Below are positions 42,201-51,383 of a stretch of DNA of 64,000 nucleotides, one piece after another. How positions within the stretch are numbered: position 1 is the stretch's first letter; each line of letters starts with the position of its first letter. The notes under the pieces were generated by a model. It saw only the letters and a list, made by a program, of their open reading frames with translations, was not told the DNA's origin and searched no databases. This DNA comes from Microbulbifer sp. TB1203 (GTDB lineage Bacteria > Pseudomonadota > Gammaproteobacteria > Pseudomonadales > Cellvibrionaceae), in NCBI RefSeq assembly GCF_030997045.1, contig NZ_CP116899.1, positions 248,001-312,000 on the forward strand, written 5' to 3'. Made by a program: the position numbers and the translations under genes.

Positions 42201-44112
42201 TGTAGCCGCTGAGTTCCATCGGTTCGTCGCCGGGCGCCGGCTCGGATGCCGTGGTCACCGGCACCGGTGTGCCTTTTTCGATACGGGCCCATATCTGTTC
42301 GCGCACTATGCGGCCGTCCGCGGACAGGCTCAGTGCGCCGGTAAGTCCGTGTACCCGCTGCTGAGGGAACTGCCGCAGCATGGGCAGGCGGGGGAACAGG
42401 CGGAAGGCGTCGGCGCCCAGGGCGTAGAGACGCGCGAAAGCCGGGGCCGGGGCCGCCTGTTTCTCGATACTCTGCTTGGTGCGGTTGTCACTCTCGAACA
42501 GCCAGGGCAGGGCGGTGAAGCGCACGCCGTTGAGATCCCGGTCGCGGTTGGAGTTCACCTCGCCCGAGTACACCTGGGAGGTGGCGTATACCGGCAGGTC
42601 GCCGGCGTAGAAGAAGGTCAGCATGGGTTTGATCTGCCGGGCCTGCTGCGGCTGCGCGAGCACGAATATCATGTCCACGTCGCCACGCCGGCGCGGGGTA
42701 AACTTCAGCGGAGCCGCGAGCTTGCTGCGCAGGGCGCTCTCCCGCGCCTTGCTGTCGGGGACCAGCAGGGCATCGCTGATCAACTGGGAAAAGTTGCTGT
42801 TGTCGCGGTGGCTCCTGCTGATGCTGACTGTGCCGCCCAGGCGCTGCCACTCCTCGGTAAAGGCCTCGGCGCCGCGCTGGCCCCAGCCGGCATCGGAGGC
42901 CAGGATCATCGCCTGGCGGTGGCCCTGGCGATAGGCGTGCTGGGCCACCTGGCGGGCCTCGTCCTCGATGGCGAGACCGAACTGCACCAGGTCGTCGGTG
43001 AGGCGGCCGCTGTCGTCCCCTTCCCCGGCATAGTTCAGCGCCAGGGTGGGCACCGGCAGTTTCTCCGTCGCCAGCAGGTTGGCGACCTTGCGTTTGTCCA
43101 GGGGGCCCACAATCACCTGGGCGCCGTTGTCCACCGCACTTTGGTAGACCTCTTCAAACGGTTGCTGGGTGCCGGTGTCGTACACCTGGATATCGGGGGT
43201 GGGGGCACCGGAGTCGAGGGCCGTGTAGTAGGCGGCCATGAAGCCGTCGCGGATTGCGCGTCCGGCGCTTCCCAGAGATCCGGAAAGCGGCAACAGCAGG
43301 GCGATGCGATCGGCGCTTTGGGTGGCCAGTTGTTCGAGCAGTTGCAGCGCCTGGGGCGGCTGGCGGCTGGCACTGTGGAGGGGCCACTGCTGGCGCCAGC
43401 GGCTGAGGGCGGCGAGTTGGGAGCTGATATCGGTCTGGGTGTCGCGCCCGAGCAGGGCCAGCTGGTACCAGCCGCGCATGATGGAATCGGTGCTCTCCGC
43501 GGCGCGCAGTTGCAGTTCGCTGGAGGGCAACTGGGTCAGCAGTTGCCAGAAGCCGTCGTTGTTGGCGGCAACGTCCCGCTCATCGCGGGCCAGGGCGGCA
43601 ATCTGCCGGCGCTCGGCGATGGCGCTGTCCAGGTCGCCGAGCAGGCCCCATAAATCGGCGCGCAGGCTGCGCAGGGGCAGGGCGGTTTCCGGCGGCAGCT
43701 GCAGCCAGGCATTTTCCAGGCGCGGTGCGGCGGCCAGGTCCAGGGCGCGGAAGAATTCGTCTTCGGCGGCCAGCAAACTGCCGTACACTTGCGCGTACTG
43801 GGCGTACTGTGTGTCGTTCAGCTGTTCCGCTTCGATGCCGGTTACCGCCTGCTTTGCGGTCGTGTTATCGCCCAGTTTGTATAGAATGGCCGCCGCCTGC
43901 AGGCGCTGGCGGTCGCGCTCCGGCGAAGGCAGACCCCGGGCGCTGTGCAGCAGCTGTACGGCGCTGCTGCGACTGGCGCTGTCGCCGGCCACTGGAATCT
44001 GTATACCCGGCCTCGGTGCCTGTGTCTGGCAGGCGGCCAGGGCCAGGGCCAGCAGGCCGGCAATAATCGGGGGCGTACGCCGGTAAAGGGAACGCCGGGA
44101 CGGGGCGGACAT
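42187..44112 (-). CDS. lpoA: Penicillin-binding protein activator LpoA (LppC)
   Basis: LpoA is an outer-membrane lipoprotein that activates PBP1A through the periplasm. The 641-aa precursor has a signal peptide with lipobox ALAAC (Cys at about 28), an N-terminal TPR-like helical part (about 40-270) and a periplasmic-binding-protein-like domain (about 275-610) with IALLLPLSGSLGSAGRAIRDGFMAA (in part) and MIFVLAQPQQARQIKPML. ATG 44112 follows GGGAG. It is divergent from rsmI across only 51 nt. Confidence 0.92.
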   Translation of the reverse strand: MSAPSRRSLYRRTPPIIAGLLALALAACQTQAPRPGIQIPVAGDSASRSSAVQLLHSARGLPSPERDRQRLQAAAILYKLGDNTTAKQAVTGIEAEQLNDTQYAQYAQVYGSLLAAEDEFFRALDLAAAPRLENAWLQLPPETALPLRSLRADLWGLLGDLDSAIAERRQIAALARDERDVAANNDGFWQLLTQLPSSELQLRAAESTDSIMRGWYQLALLGRDTQTDISSQLAALSRWRQQWPLHSASRQPPQALQLLEQLATQSADRIALLLPLSGSLGSAGRAIRDGFMAAYYTALDSGAPTPDIQVYDTGTQQPFEEVYQSAVDNGAQVIVGPLDKRKVANLLATEKLPVPTLALNYAGEGDDSGRLTDDLVQFGLAIEDEARQVAQHAYRQGHRQAMILASDAGWGQRGAEAFTEEWQRLGGTVSISRSHRDNSNFSQLISDALLVPDSKARESALRSKLAAPLKFTPRRRGDVDMIFVLAQPQQARQIKPMLTFFYAGDLPVYATSQVYSGEVNSNRDRDLNGVRFTALPWLFESDNRTKQSIEKQAAPAPAFARLYALGADAFRLFPRLPMLRQFPQQRVHGLTGALSLSADGRIVREQIWARIEKGTPVPVTTASEPAPGDEPMELSGYSETF

Positions 44113-44163
44113 ATTTTTCTCCCGCAAAACTTAACTCTTGTTTGAACTATGGGGTCGTGAACT

Positions 44164-45012
44164 ATGGGGCCGGATCAGGCGCTGCTTTATATCGTCGCTA
44201 CGCCTATTGGTAATTTGGCCGATATGGTACCGCGAGCCGTCGAAGTTCTACAATGCGCCGATCTGGTTGCGGCGGAAGACACACGTCACAGTCGGAGACT
44301 TTTTTCCCACTTCAATATCGATACGCCGTTGGTCGCCTACCATGACCACTCGGACGACAGGCGTACCGGCCAGATTTTGCAGAGGCTGGAGCAGGGCCAG
44401 ACAGTTGCGTTGATTTCCGATGCGGGCACGCCGCTGATTTCCGACCCGGGCTACCGCCTGGTGCGGGAGGCGCACGCGCGGGGTATTCGAGTGGTGCCGG
44501 TTCCCGGCCCCTGCGCCTTCGTCGCCGCGCTCAGCGCCGCCGGCCTGCCCAGCGACCGCTTCAGCTTTGAGGGGTTCCCACCGGCCAAAGCACAGGCCCG
44601 GTCGAAGCTGTTTGAGCAACTGGCCGGGGAGGAGCGCACCCTGGTGTTTTACGAGGCCCCCCACCGGGTGGCGGACACCCTGGAGGCGATGGCGGGAGCC
44701 TTTGGCAGCGAGCGCGAGGCGGTGATCGCGCGGGAGCTGAGCAAGACGTTCGAAACCATTCGCCTGGCCCCGCTGGCGGAACTGGCCGCCTGGGTGCGCG
44801 CGGACAGCGACCAGCAGCGCGGCGAAATCGTGCTGCTGGTGCGCGGCGCCGAGCGGCGCCAGGGCGAAGCGCTGGACAGCGAGGCCGAGCGGATAATGAA
44901 GCTGCTGCTCGCGGAGCTTCCACCCAAACGCGCCGCCGCTCTGGGTGCGGAAATCACCGGTGTGAACAAGAAGGTCCTGTATAACTGGAGTCTGGAGCAG
45001 AAGTCCCCGTAG
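44164..45012 (+). CDS. rsmI: 16S rRNA 2'-O-ribose methyltransferase RsmI
   Basis: RsmI methylates C1402 of 16S rRNA with SAM. The 282-aa protein shows the tetrapyrrole-methylase fold: LYIVATPIGNLADMVPRAVE, AAEDTRHSRRL, ALISDAGTPLISDPGYRLV and VPGPCAFVAALSAAGLP; the tail ends KKVLYNWSL. A 15-nt duplication places a second ATG (44149) ahead of the start, opening a three-codon frame ATG GGG TCG TGA that stops 3 nt before rsmI. Divergent from lpoA, as usual. Confidence 0.94.
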   Translation: MGPDQALLYIVATPIGNLADMVPRAVEVLQCADLVAAEDTRHSRRLFSHFNIDTPLVAYHDHSDDRRTGQILQRLEQGQTVALISDAGTPLISDPGYRLVREAHARGIRVVPVPGPCAFVAALSAAGLPSDRFSFEGFPPAKAQARSKLFEQLAGEERTLVFYEAPHRVADTLEAMAGAFGSEREAVIARELSKTFETIRLAPLAELAAWVRADSDQQRGEIVLLVRGAERRQGEALDSEAERIMKLLLAELPPKRAAALGAEITGVNKKVLYNWSLEQKSP

Positions 45013-45072
45013 GGGCGAACCCTATCTTATGTTTGCTCTTGATCGATAAAGCCACTTGGGCGAAGCCCCTAC
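45009..45072. repeat. GTAGGGGCGAA-type palindrome after rsmI
   Basis: GTAGGGGCGAA at 45009-45019 is matched by TTGGGCGAAGCCCCTAC at 45056-45072, overlapping the rsmI stop. It is followed by an ATTCCGGC-type element. Confidence 0.6.
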
Positions 45073-45082
45073 AACGTGCTGT

Positions 45083-45176
45083 CGTCGTTCCGGCGCAGGA
45101 ACGTCATGCCGGACTTGATCCGGTACCGGAATCCAGATTGCCACTGGACTGGATACCGGCCTGCGCCGGTATGACG
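45083..45176. repeat. ATTCCGGC-type palindrome
   Basis: CGTCGTTCCGGCGCAGG at 45083-45099 is inverted at 45160-45176 (15 of 17 bases pair), with an inner inverted pair near CCGGTACCGG. It is related to 40417-40488. Confidence 0.65.
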
Positions 45177-45371
45177 AATCAGTGAGAGCTTGATATCTAC
45201 AACCCCCCATCGACGATTGAACCGAGTGGAGCCGAATCAAGGGCTGCGACAACGGCCGCCACCTCTGGCGGATAGCCGGGGCCGGCCAGCCCCCTCCCGA
45301 TCCCCGGTTAACGACTAATCTCCCTAGAGGACCCGTTCCGGGCAGCGCAACCAGTCAATGCGGGAGCTGGC
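45177..45371. other. Spacer upstream of the ATP-grasp gene
   Basis: About 195 nt between the palindromes and the accessory ATP-grasp gene. I see no ORF, clear promoter or repeat. GGGAGC at 45361-45366 is the ribosome-binding site for the next gene. This is probably the left boundary of an inserted segment. Confidence 0.4.
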
Positions 45372-46685
45372 ATGACGACTCATGTCTTTGTCATCGGCCT
45401 GGATGAATTCCATCTCCGGCAGCTGCAGACCATTCGCAATGCCGACGCCTATGCTTTCCACGGCCTTTTGCCCTATGACATGGTGGTAAACCCCGAGACC
45501 TATCCCATCGAGGACATGATCGAGAAGGGAAGGCGGGAACTCGCCGGCGCCGGCGTGCCGGTGGATGCCATCATTGGTCACTGGGACTTTCCCACCACGG
45601 CACTTCTGGCCGTCTTCCGCCGGGATCACGGGCTTCCCGGGGCCAGCCTCGCCGCCACCCTGATCGCCGATCACAAGTACTGGAGCCGGCTTCGGCAGCG
45701 CGAGGTGATCCCCGGGCACATTCCTGAATTCCAGAGCCTGGACCCCTTCGACCCGGATGCGGAGGATCGGATCGAGCTGGATTTCCCCTTTTGGATCAAG
45801 CCGGTGATCGGATTCTCCTCCCAGATGGTCTATCGGGTGGCGGATTCCCGGGAGCTGCGCCAGGCCTTGTCGGGAATCCGGGAGGGGATCGGCCGCTTTG
45901 GCGATCCCTTCGCTCGCCTGATGGAGCGGGCCCGTCTCCCGGCCGACATTCCCCGGGAAATCGATGCCAACCACTGCGTGCTGGAAAAGCCCATCGACGG
46001 CTGGCAGTGCACCCTCGAGGGATATATCCAGCATGGCAAGGTGGTGGTCTACGGCACGGTGGACTCCATTCGCGAAGGGGCGTTGCGCTCCTCCTTCGCC
46101 CGCTACGAATTTCCCTCCCAACTGCCGCGGGAGGTCAGGGAGCGGATGGTGGCCGTCACCGAGCGGGCCGTGCCTGCCCTGGACCTGGACGACACCCCCT
46201 TCAACGTAGAGTTCTACTGGGATCGGGAGAGCGATCGGGTCCGGCTGCTGGAGGTCAATACCCGGATATCCAAGTCCCATTCCCCCCTGTTCGCCGACGT
46301 GGCCGGAGCCTCCCATCACGAGGTGGCGGTGGAGGTCGCGCTGGGGCGCCGGCCGGATTTTCCCCGTTGGGAGGGCGAACACAGCGTCGCCACAAAATTC
46401 ATGCTGCGCCGATTCGAGGACGGGATCGTCACCCGGGTTCCCACCGCGGCCGAACTCAGTGCGTTGGAGTCGGAATTCCCCGGCGCAAGGATCCAGGTCG
46501 AAGTGAAGGAAGGGGATCGTCTGTCTGAACTCCGCGGCCAGGAGGTCTATAGCTACGAGGTAGCCGTGATCTTCATGGGCGGTCGGGACCATCGCGAACT
46601 CCAGGCCTACTACAGCGAACTGGTAAAGAGGCTGCCCCTGGAGTTCCAGTCTCTGCCCGGCGAGAGGCGGGCTCAGGCCGGATGA
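45372..46685 (+). CDS. ATP-grasp domain protein of unknown substrate
   Basis: ATP-grasp enzymes join a carboxylate to an amine or thiol through an acyl-phosphate. The 437-aa product has a pre-ATP-grasp N-domain (residues 1-110), the nucleotide-binding Lys in FPFWIKPVIGFSSQ (Lys143), and the metal-binding signature RLLEVNTRIS with Glu294, Asn296 and Arg298. The C-terminal 100 residues resemble the extra domain of carnosine-synthase/biotin-carboxylase-like members. Substrate is not known. The CocE-type hydrolase gene starts 28 nt downstream, so both form a unit. Codon use (more CGG, GGG, CCC) looks different from the flanking core genes, suggesting acquisition. Confidence 0.8.
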   Translation: MTTHVFVIGLDEFHLRQLQTIRNADAYAFHGLLPYDMVVNPETYPIEDMIEKGRRELAGAGVPVDAIIGHWDFPTTALLAVFRRDHGLPGASLAATLIADHKYWSRLRQREVIPGHIPEFQSLDPFDPDAEDRIELDFPFWIKPVIGFSSQMVYRVADSRELRQALSGIREGIGRFGDPFARLMERARLPADIPREIDANHCVLEKPIDGWQCTLEGYIQHGKVVVYGTVDSIREGALRSSFARYEFPSQLPREVRERMVAVTERAVPALDLDDTPFNVEFYWDRESDRVRLLEVNTRISKSHSPLFADVAGASHHEVAVEVALGRRPDFPRWEGEHSVATKFMLRRFEDGIVTRVPTAAELSALESEFPGARIQVEVKEGDRLSELRGQEVYSYEVAVIFMGGRDHRELQAYYSELVKRLPLEFQSLPGERRAQAG

Positions 46686-46713
46686 CGACAGACGTCTTTG
46701 AAGGAGCCGAACC

Positions 46714-47188
46714 TTGAAGATCATCGATCCCCTGCCGCGACCGATCCGCGATATCGAGCACGCCTCGATTCCGATGAGCGACGGAACCCGGCTGGCGGCG
46801 CGGATCTGGATGCCGGAGAACGCCGAAGCCGATCCAGTTCCCGCCATCCTGGAGTACATTCCCTACCGCCGGAGGGACAACACCCGGGCCCGGGACGACA
46901 TCATGCACCCGTGGTTTGCTGCCCACGGCTACGCCTGCGTTCGGGTGGACATCCGCGGAAGCGGGGATTCGGAAGGCGTGTTGGAGGATGAGTATCTGCA
47001 ACAGGAACTCGACGACGGGGTGGAGATCCTCCGCTGGATCGCCCGACAGCCCTGGTGTGACGGTAAGGTGGGCATGATCGGGATCTCCTGGGGCGGCTTC
47101 AACGGACTGCAGATCGCCGCCCTCAGGCCCCCGGAACTCAAGGCCGTGGTGAGTGTGGCCTCCACCGACGACCGCTACGCGGACGACG
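46714..47188 (+). CDS. CocE/NonD family hydrolase, 5' exon (interrupted by group II intron)
   Basis: First 158 codons plus one base of an S15/CocE-type serine hydrolase or acyl-amino ester hydrolase. It holds MSDGTRLAARIWMP, the LEYIPYRRRD motif, GYACVRVDIRGSGDSEG and the nucleophile elbow GISWGG with Ser125. The frame continues as nonsense after 47188 because an intron starts there (GTGCG). Joined to 49058-50607 it gives a 674-aa protein of normal family length. If the intron fails to splice, only a short truncated product is made. Confidence 0.85.
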
Positions 47189-49057
47189 GTGCGCCACGAA
47201 GGCGCACTGGAGGATGTGAATCCTCCGTGCAGCCGTGCTGCACAAGAGATGAGGGCGGGCCCCTCGGAGCCGCCGTGCAGGCGGAGGCTTCAAACCACCT
47301 ACTGCTGCTGCACTTAAAAGGTGTGGTAGTGAGCGAGTATGGAAAAGGCCGGTCAAGAACCGGTCAGGTAAGGGCCGTGAAGTCGAACGCAAGTGAACCG
47401 CTGATGACGTGTCGAAAGCGTAGGGACGACGTCAAAACCGGGGGGAAGTCGTTAACCCGGGATAAGTCTGGGAGAAACCTGTCTACTGCCCAGGCGGCGT
47501 CCGGCATAAAGGCGGCGAGAACACGGCTCAGGCTCTTGTGTGGAACGTGGGAACCTGTCACCCCGATGCTAAGGGAGCGATGCAAGTGGAAGCCCCACGA
47601 GTATCTGAGTACCAATGCGGGGTACAGGGGCGGAGCAACCTGTAGTAGTGAGGAAGGCTCTGTAATGGAGCTGGAGCGAAGGGGTTGCCCTATCCAGCCT
47701 GAGACAAGAGTGCAACCAGCAATGGGAGGACACTCTTGAATCAGGCGAAGTCATTTCCTATCACTAAACGTCAGGTGTGGGAAGCCTACAAACGAGTCAA
47801 GGCCAATAAGGGCGGGGAAGGCGTAGACGGTCAGACCCTGGAGATGTTTGAAGAGAAGCTGGAAGGCAATCTCTATAAACTCTGGAATCGACTGGCGTCT
47901 GGTAGCTACATACCCCCACCGGTCAAACGCGTGGAGATTCCCAAGGCGGACGGTGGTGTTCGTCCACTGGGAATTCCAACGGTTGCGGACCGGGTTGCCC
48001 AAATGGTAGTCAAACAAGCCCTGGAGCCGGACCTGGAACGTCATTTTCATCCGGACTCCTACGGCTATCGGCCGGGCAAGTCAGCCCGTCAGGCGATTGG
48101 ACAGGCGCGCAAGCGCTGCTGGCGCAACGACTGGGTCGTTGATCTGGATATCAGGGGTTTCTTCGATAACATCGATCATGAACTCTTGATGCGAGCGGTG
48201 CGCCACCACACCCAAGACAAATGGGTGCTGCTCTACATCGAGCGATGGCTGACAGCCCCGGTGCAACTGAATGGTGGGGCATTACAGGAGAGGACCAAGG
48301 GCACCCCGCAAGGGGGTGTGGTCAGTCCTCTGCTGGCGAACCTGTTCTTGCACCATACCTTCGATGCGTGGATGCAAAGGCACTATCCGAGCATTCCCTT
48401 CGAGCGGTACGCCGATGATAGTGTTTGTCACTGCCGCACACGGAAGCAGGCCGAACATCTGAAAAATGCGCTGGAACAGCGCTTTGCAGATTGTGGACTG
48501 GAACTTCATCCGGAGAAGACCAAGATTGTCTACTGCAAAGACGACGATCGACGTCTGGACTATCCCGCCACCAGTTTCGATTTTCTGGGTTACACCTTTC
48601 GCCCGAGAAGATCGAAAAATCGGAAGGGAAAGTTCTTCATCAACTTCAGTCCGGCGATCAGCAACAAAGCGGCGAAAGCAATCCGGCAGGAAGTACGCAG
48701 CTGGAAACTGCATCTGCGCAGCGACAAGTCACTGGAAGACTTGGCAAGGATGTTCAACGCGGTGATCCGCGGCTGGATCAATTACTACAGCGCATTTTAC
48801 AAGTCAGCGCTGTATACAACCCTCCGGCGGATTGACCGTAGGCTCGTAATTTGGGCAACTCGCAAGTTCAAAAGACTGCGGGGCCACAGGAGGCGAGCAA
48901 CCCACTGGTTGGAGCGTATTGCGCGCAGACAGCCGGGGTTGTTTGCCCATTGGCGTTTATTACATGGACAGGCTGGGTAGGAGGAGCCGGATGAGCGGAG
49001 ACGTTCACGTCCGGTTCTGTGAGCGCCTCGGGGGGAGGGTCCCCGGGGCGACTCGAC
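47189..49057 (+). mobile_element. Group II intron with reverse transcriptase/maturase
   Basis: 1869-nt element inside the CocE gene. The 5' end GTGCGCC fits the GUGYG rule. After the maturase stop comes domain V at 48984-49018 (GAGCCGG ... CCGGTTCT, with the GAAA-like GAGA tip region) and domain VI at 49019-49057 ending GGCGACTCGAC with a candidate branch A. Removal joins G(47188) to TC(49058), making Val and restoring CocE's frame (D-D-V-H-H-M-G-G-C). The insertion is in the coding sense of the host gene, so splicing from the host transcript is possible. The 5' half (47189-47735) holds the structured RNA of domains I-III. Confidence 0.92.
47736..48980 (+). CDS. ltrA: Group II intron-encoded reverse transcriptase/maturase
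   Basis: A 414-aa intron protein that helps splicing and drives retrohoming. RT motifs are intact: RVEIPKADGGVRPLGIPTV, VDLDIRGFFDNIDH (Asp136, Asp138), GTPQGGVVSPLLANLFL and the catalytic YADD at 225-228. The X/maturase domain (about 330-400) has GWINYYSAFY and RRRATHWLERI. The protein ends RRQPGLFAHWRLLHG, with no HNH endonuclease domain, so mobility would use another priming route. It lies in intron domain IV and starts with TTG/ATG-region codon at 47736. Confidence 0.94.
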   Translation: MNQAKSFPITKRQVWEAYKRVKANKGGEGVDGQTLEMFEEKLEGNLYKLWNRLASGSYIPPPVKRVEIPKADGGVRPLGIPTVADRVAQMVVKQALEPDLERHFHPDSYGYRPGKSARQAIGQARKRCWRNDWVVDLDIRGFFDNIDHELLMRAVRHHTQDKWVLLYIERWLTAPVQLNGGALQERTKGTPQGGVVSPLLANLFLHHTFDAWMQRHYPSIPFERYADDSVCHCRTRKQAEHLKNALEQRFADCGLELHPEKTKIVYCKDDDRRLDYPATSFDFLGYTFRPRRSKNRKGKFFINFSPAISNKAAKAIRQEVRSWKLHLRSDKSLEDLARMFNAVIRGWINYYSAFYKSALYTTLRRIDRRLVIWATRKFKRLRGHRRRATHWLERIARRQPGLFAHWRLLHGQAG

Positions 49058-50607
49058 TCCACCATATGGGCGGTTGCCTGTTGGGGGACAACCTCTCCTG
49101 GGCCTCCACCATGTTCGCCTTCAACTCTCTGCCGCCGGATCCGCAGATCGTGGGGGAGCGATGGCGGGAACTGTGGTTTCAGCGACTCCGGGGCAGCGGT
49201 TTCTGGCTGGAGAAGTGGCTGCGCCACCAGCGAAGGGACGAATACTGGAAGCACGGCTCGGTCTGCGAGGAGTGGAGTGCCATCCAGTGTCCGGTAATGG
49301 CCGTCTCCGGCTGGGCGGACGGCTACACCAACGCGGTATTCCGGCTGCTGGCCAAGCTGCAGGTGCCCCGCCTGGGCCTGGTGGGGCCCTGGAGCCATAA
49401 GTATCCCCACCAGGGAATCCCCGGGCCCGCCATCGGGTTCCTTCAGGAATGCCTGCGTTGGTGGGATCACTGGTTAAAGGGGAAGGAGACCGGAATCATG
49501 GAGGAGCCCATGCTCCGGGTCTGGATGCAGGATCACGAGCCCCCCACCACCTTCTATGAGGAGCGCCCCGGCCGCTGGGTTGGAGAACCCGAGTGGCCCT
49601 CGCCGAACACCCGGGAGTGCCCCCTGACTCTGGCCAGCCCCGGGACCCTGGAATGGCCCGGGGCGGAAGTGGCAGAGAAAATAATGACCATACAGTCTCC
49701 CCTTTCGGTGGGGCTATTCGCCGGCAAATGGTGCTCCTATGCCGCTACCCCGGACCTGCCCCACGACCAGCGCGAAGAGGATGGCGGCGCATTGGTCTTC
49801 GATTCCGCTCAACTGGGGGAATCCCTGGAGATCCTGGGGGCCGCCCGGCTGGAGTTGGAGCTCGCCGCCGACCGGCCGGTGGCGATGCTGGCCGTCCGCC
49901 TGTCCGACGTGGCCCCCGATGACAAGGCGACCCGGGTGACCTACGGGCTGCTCAATCTCACCCACCGCGAAGGGTCGGAGGCGCCCCGGCCCCTGGAGCC
50001 GGGCAGGCGCTACCGCATCCGGATGGAGCTCAACAACATCGGCCACTCCTTCCCCTCGGGCAACCGTCTGCGGCTGTCGATCTCCACCTCCTACTTTCCC
50101 TTGGCCTGGCCGGCCCCGGAGCCGGCTCGGCTGACCATCTTTACCGGAGTCAGTCGCCTGGTGCTGCCCGAGCGCCCCCGCCGGGATGCCGAGGATCAGG
50201 CCATCGCCTTTCCCCCGCCGGAAGGTGCCCGGCCCCTGGCCACCCGGAGGGTCCAGGCGGGCCAGCACAAGTGGCGTGTGATCCGGGATCTGGAAACCGA
50301 CATCTCCACCCTGGAGGTGATCAACGATGACGGCGTCGTTCACATCGAATCGGTGGACCTGGAGATGCAGCGAAAGGCCCTGGAGTGGTACAGCTACCGG
50401 GGATACGACTACACCTCCCCGCGGGGGGAGACGCTTTGGGAGTGGGGTTACCGGCGGGGAGACTGGGAAATCCGCACGGTAACCCACACGGTGCTCGATT
50501 CCACCCCATCCCATTTCTGCATTCACGCCGCCTTGGACGCCTACGAGGGAAAGAAACGGGTCTATTCCGACAACTGGGACGTAAAAATACCCCGCGATCT
50601 GGTCTGA
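49058..50607 (+). CDS. CocE/NonD family hydrolase, 3' exon
   Basis: 516 codons completing the CocE-type hydrolase begun at 46714. It carries the catalytic Asp in AVSGWADGYTNAV and His in GPWSHKYPHQG, then the galactose-binding-like jellyroll domain typical of CocE/X-Pro dipeptidyl peptidases (about residues 400-674; RMELNNIGHSFPSGNRLRLSIS). No signal peptide is present in the 5' exon, so the enzyme is cytosolic. Paired with an ATP-grasp ligase it could trim or load an amide/ester product; that is inference. Base composition and codon choice match the ATP-grasp gene. Confidence 0.85.
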
Positions 50608-50653
50608 AAAGTAAAAGTATTCGAAGGCAATTGGAAATTGGCAGGCATCAACT

Positions 50654-50690
50654 GTAGGAGCGGCCCATGGCCGCGATCGATCTCGCTAAT
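50654..50690. repeat. Half REP-like element (GTAGGAGCGGCC family)
   Basis: GTAGGAGCGGCCCATGGCCG at 50654-50673 copies the arm of the 38286 element; the returning arm is absent. It lies in the 397-nt space between the CocE gene and rnpB. Confidence 0.6.
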
Positions 50691-50759
50691 AGAACGCGCA
50701 ACCGCCCGATTGCTATGGTGCCTGCTCCGGGCTCTGGACTCTGTAGCCAGTTCAGTGGC

Positions 50760-50886
50760 GGCCCTGCTGCCGGGGGCTGTTTGCCAGACACGGGCTAGGC
50801 GCCCCCCCGTAAATACATCCCTGTACGCTCTACACGGCCGTCCCTGGCCGCGTAAGGTCCAGCAAACAGCCCCCGGCATCAGGGCC
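50760..50886 (-). repeat. 127-bp element with 25-bp inverted ends (copy 1)
   Basis: The ends GGCCCTGCTGCCGGGGGCTG... (50760-50784) and ...CCCCCGGCATCAGGGCC (50862-50886) are inverted with one mismatch. The 77-nt core is not palindromic and matches, on the opposite strand, the core of the element at 55963-56088 (shared words GCGTACAGGGA, GGCGCCTAGCCCGTGTC). So it is a defined repeated element rather than a simple hairpin. No ORF fits inside. Confidence 0.8.
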
Positions 50887-50913
50887 TTCGATTCAAACTC
50901 CGCGATACTTTTG

Positions 50914-50962
50914 GAGTCCCGAGTCCCGAGTCCCGAGTCCCGAGTCCCGAGTCCCGAGTCCC
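50914..50962. repeat. Heptamer tandem repeat, seven copies of GAGTCCC
   Basis: Seven perfect, uninterrupted GAGTCCC units. The tract ends 8 nt before the predicted -35 of rnpB. Related words (GACTCGGGACTCGGGAC) occur at 35451 and 55917. Confidence 0.95.
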
Positions 50963-50970
50963 GATATCCC

Positions 50971-50999
50971 TTGCATCCCCCCTCCCGCCACATTACCCT
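50971..50999 (+). promoter_or_regulatory. Predicted rnpB promoter
   Basis: TTGCAT (50971-50976) and TACCCT (50994-50999) are 17 nt apart and place the transcription start at about 51005-51007, exactly where the mature RNase P RNA begins. Confidence 0.5.
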
Positions 51000-51004
51000 T
51001 CGCC

Positions 51005-51372
<368 letters not shown>

Positions 51373-51383
51373 AATTTCAGCTT

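Noticed and set aside
46714..50607. CocE gene called as two pseudogene fragments
   Set aside because: The interruption is a full group II intron whose ends restore the frame exactly; both exons are otherwise intact.
50914..50962. CRISPR-like repeat array
   Set aside because: Seven direct heptamers without spacers; a simple tandem repeat. No cas genes and no spaced repeats were seen anywhere.
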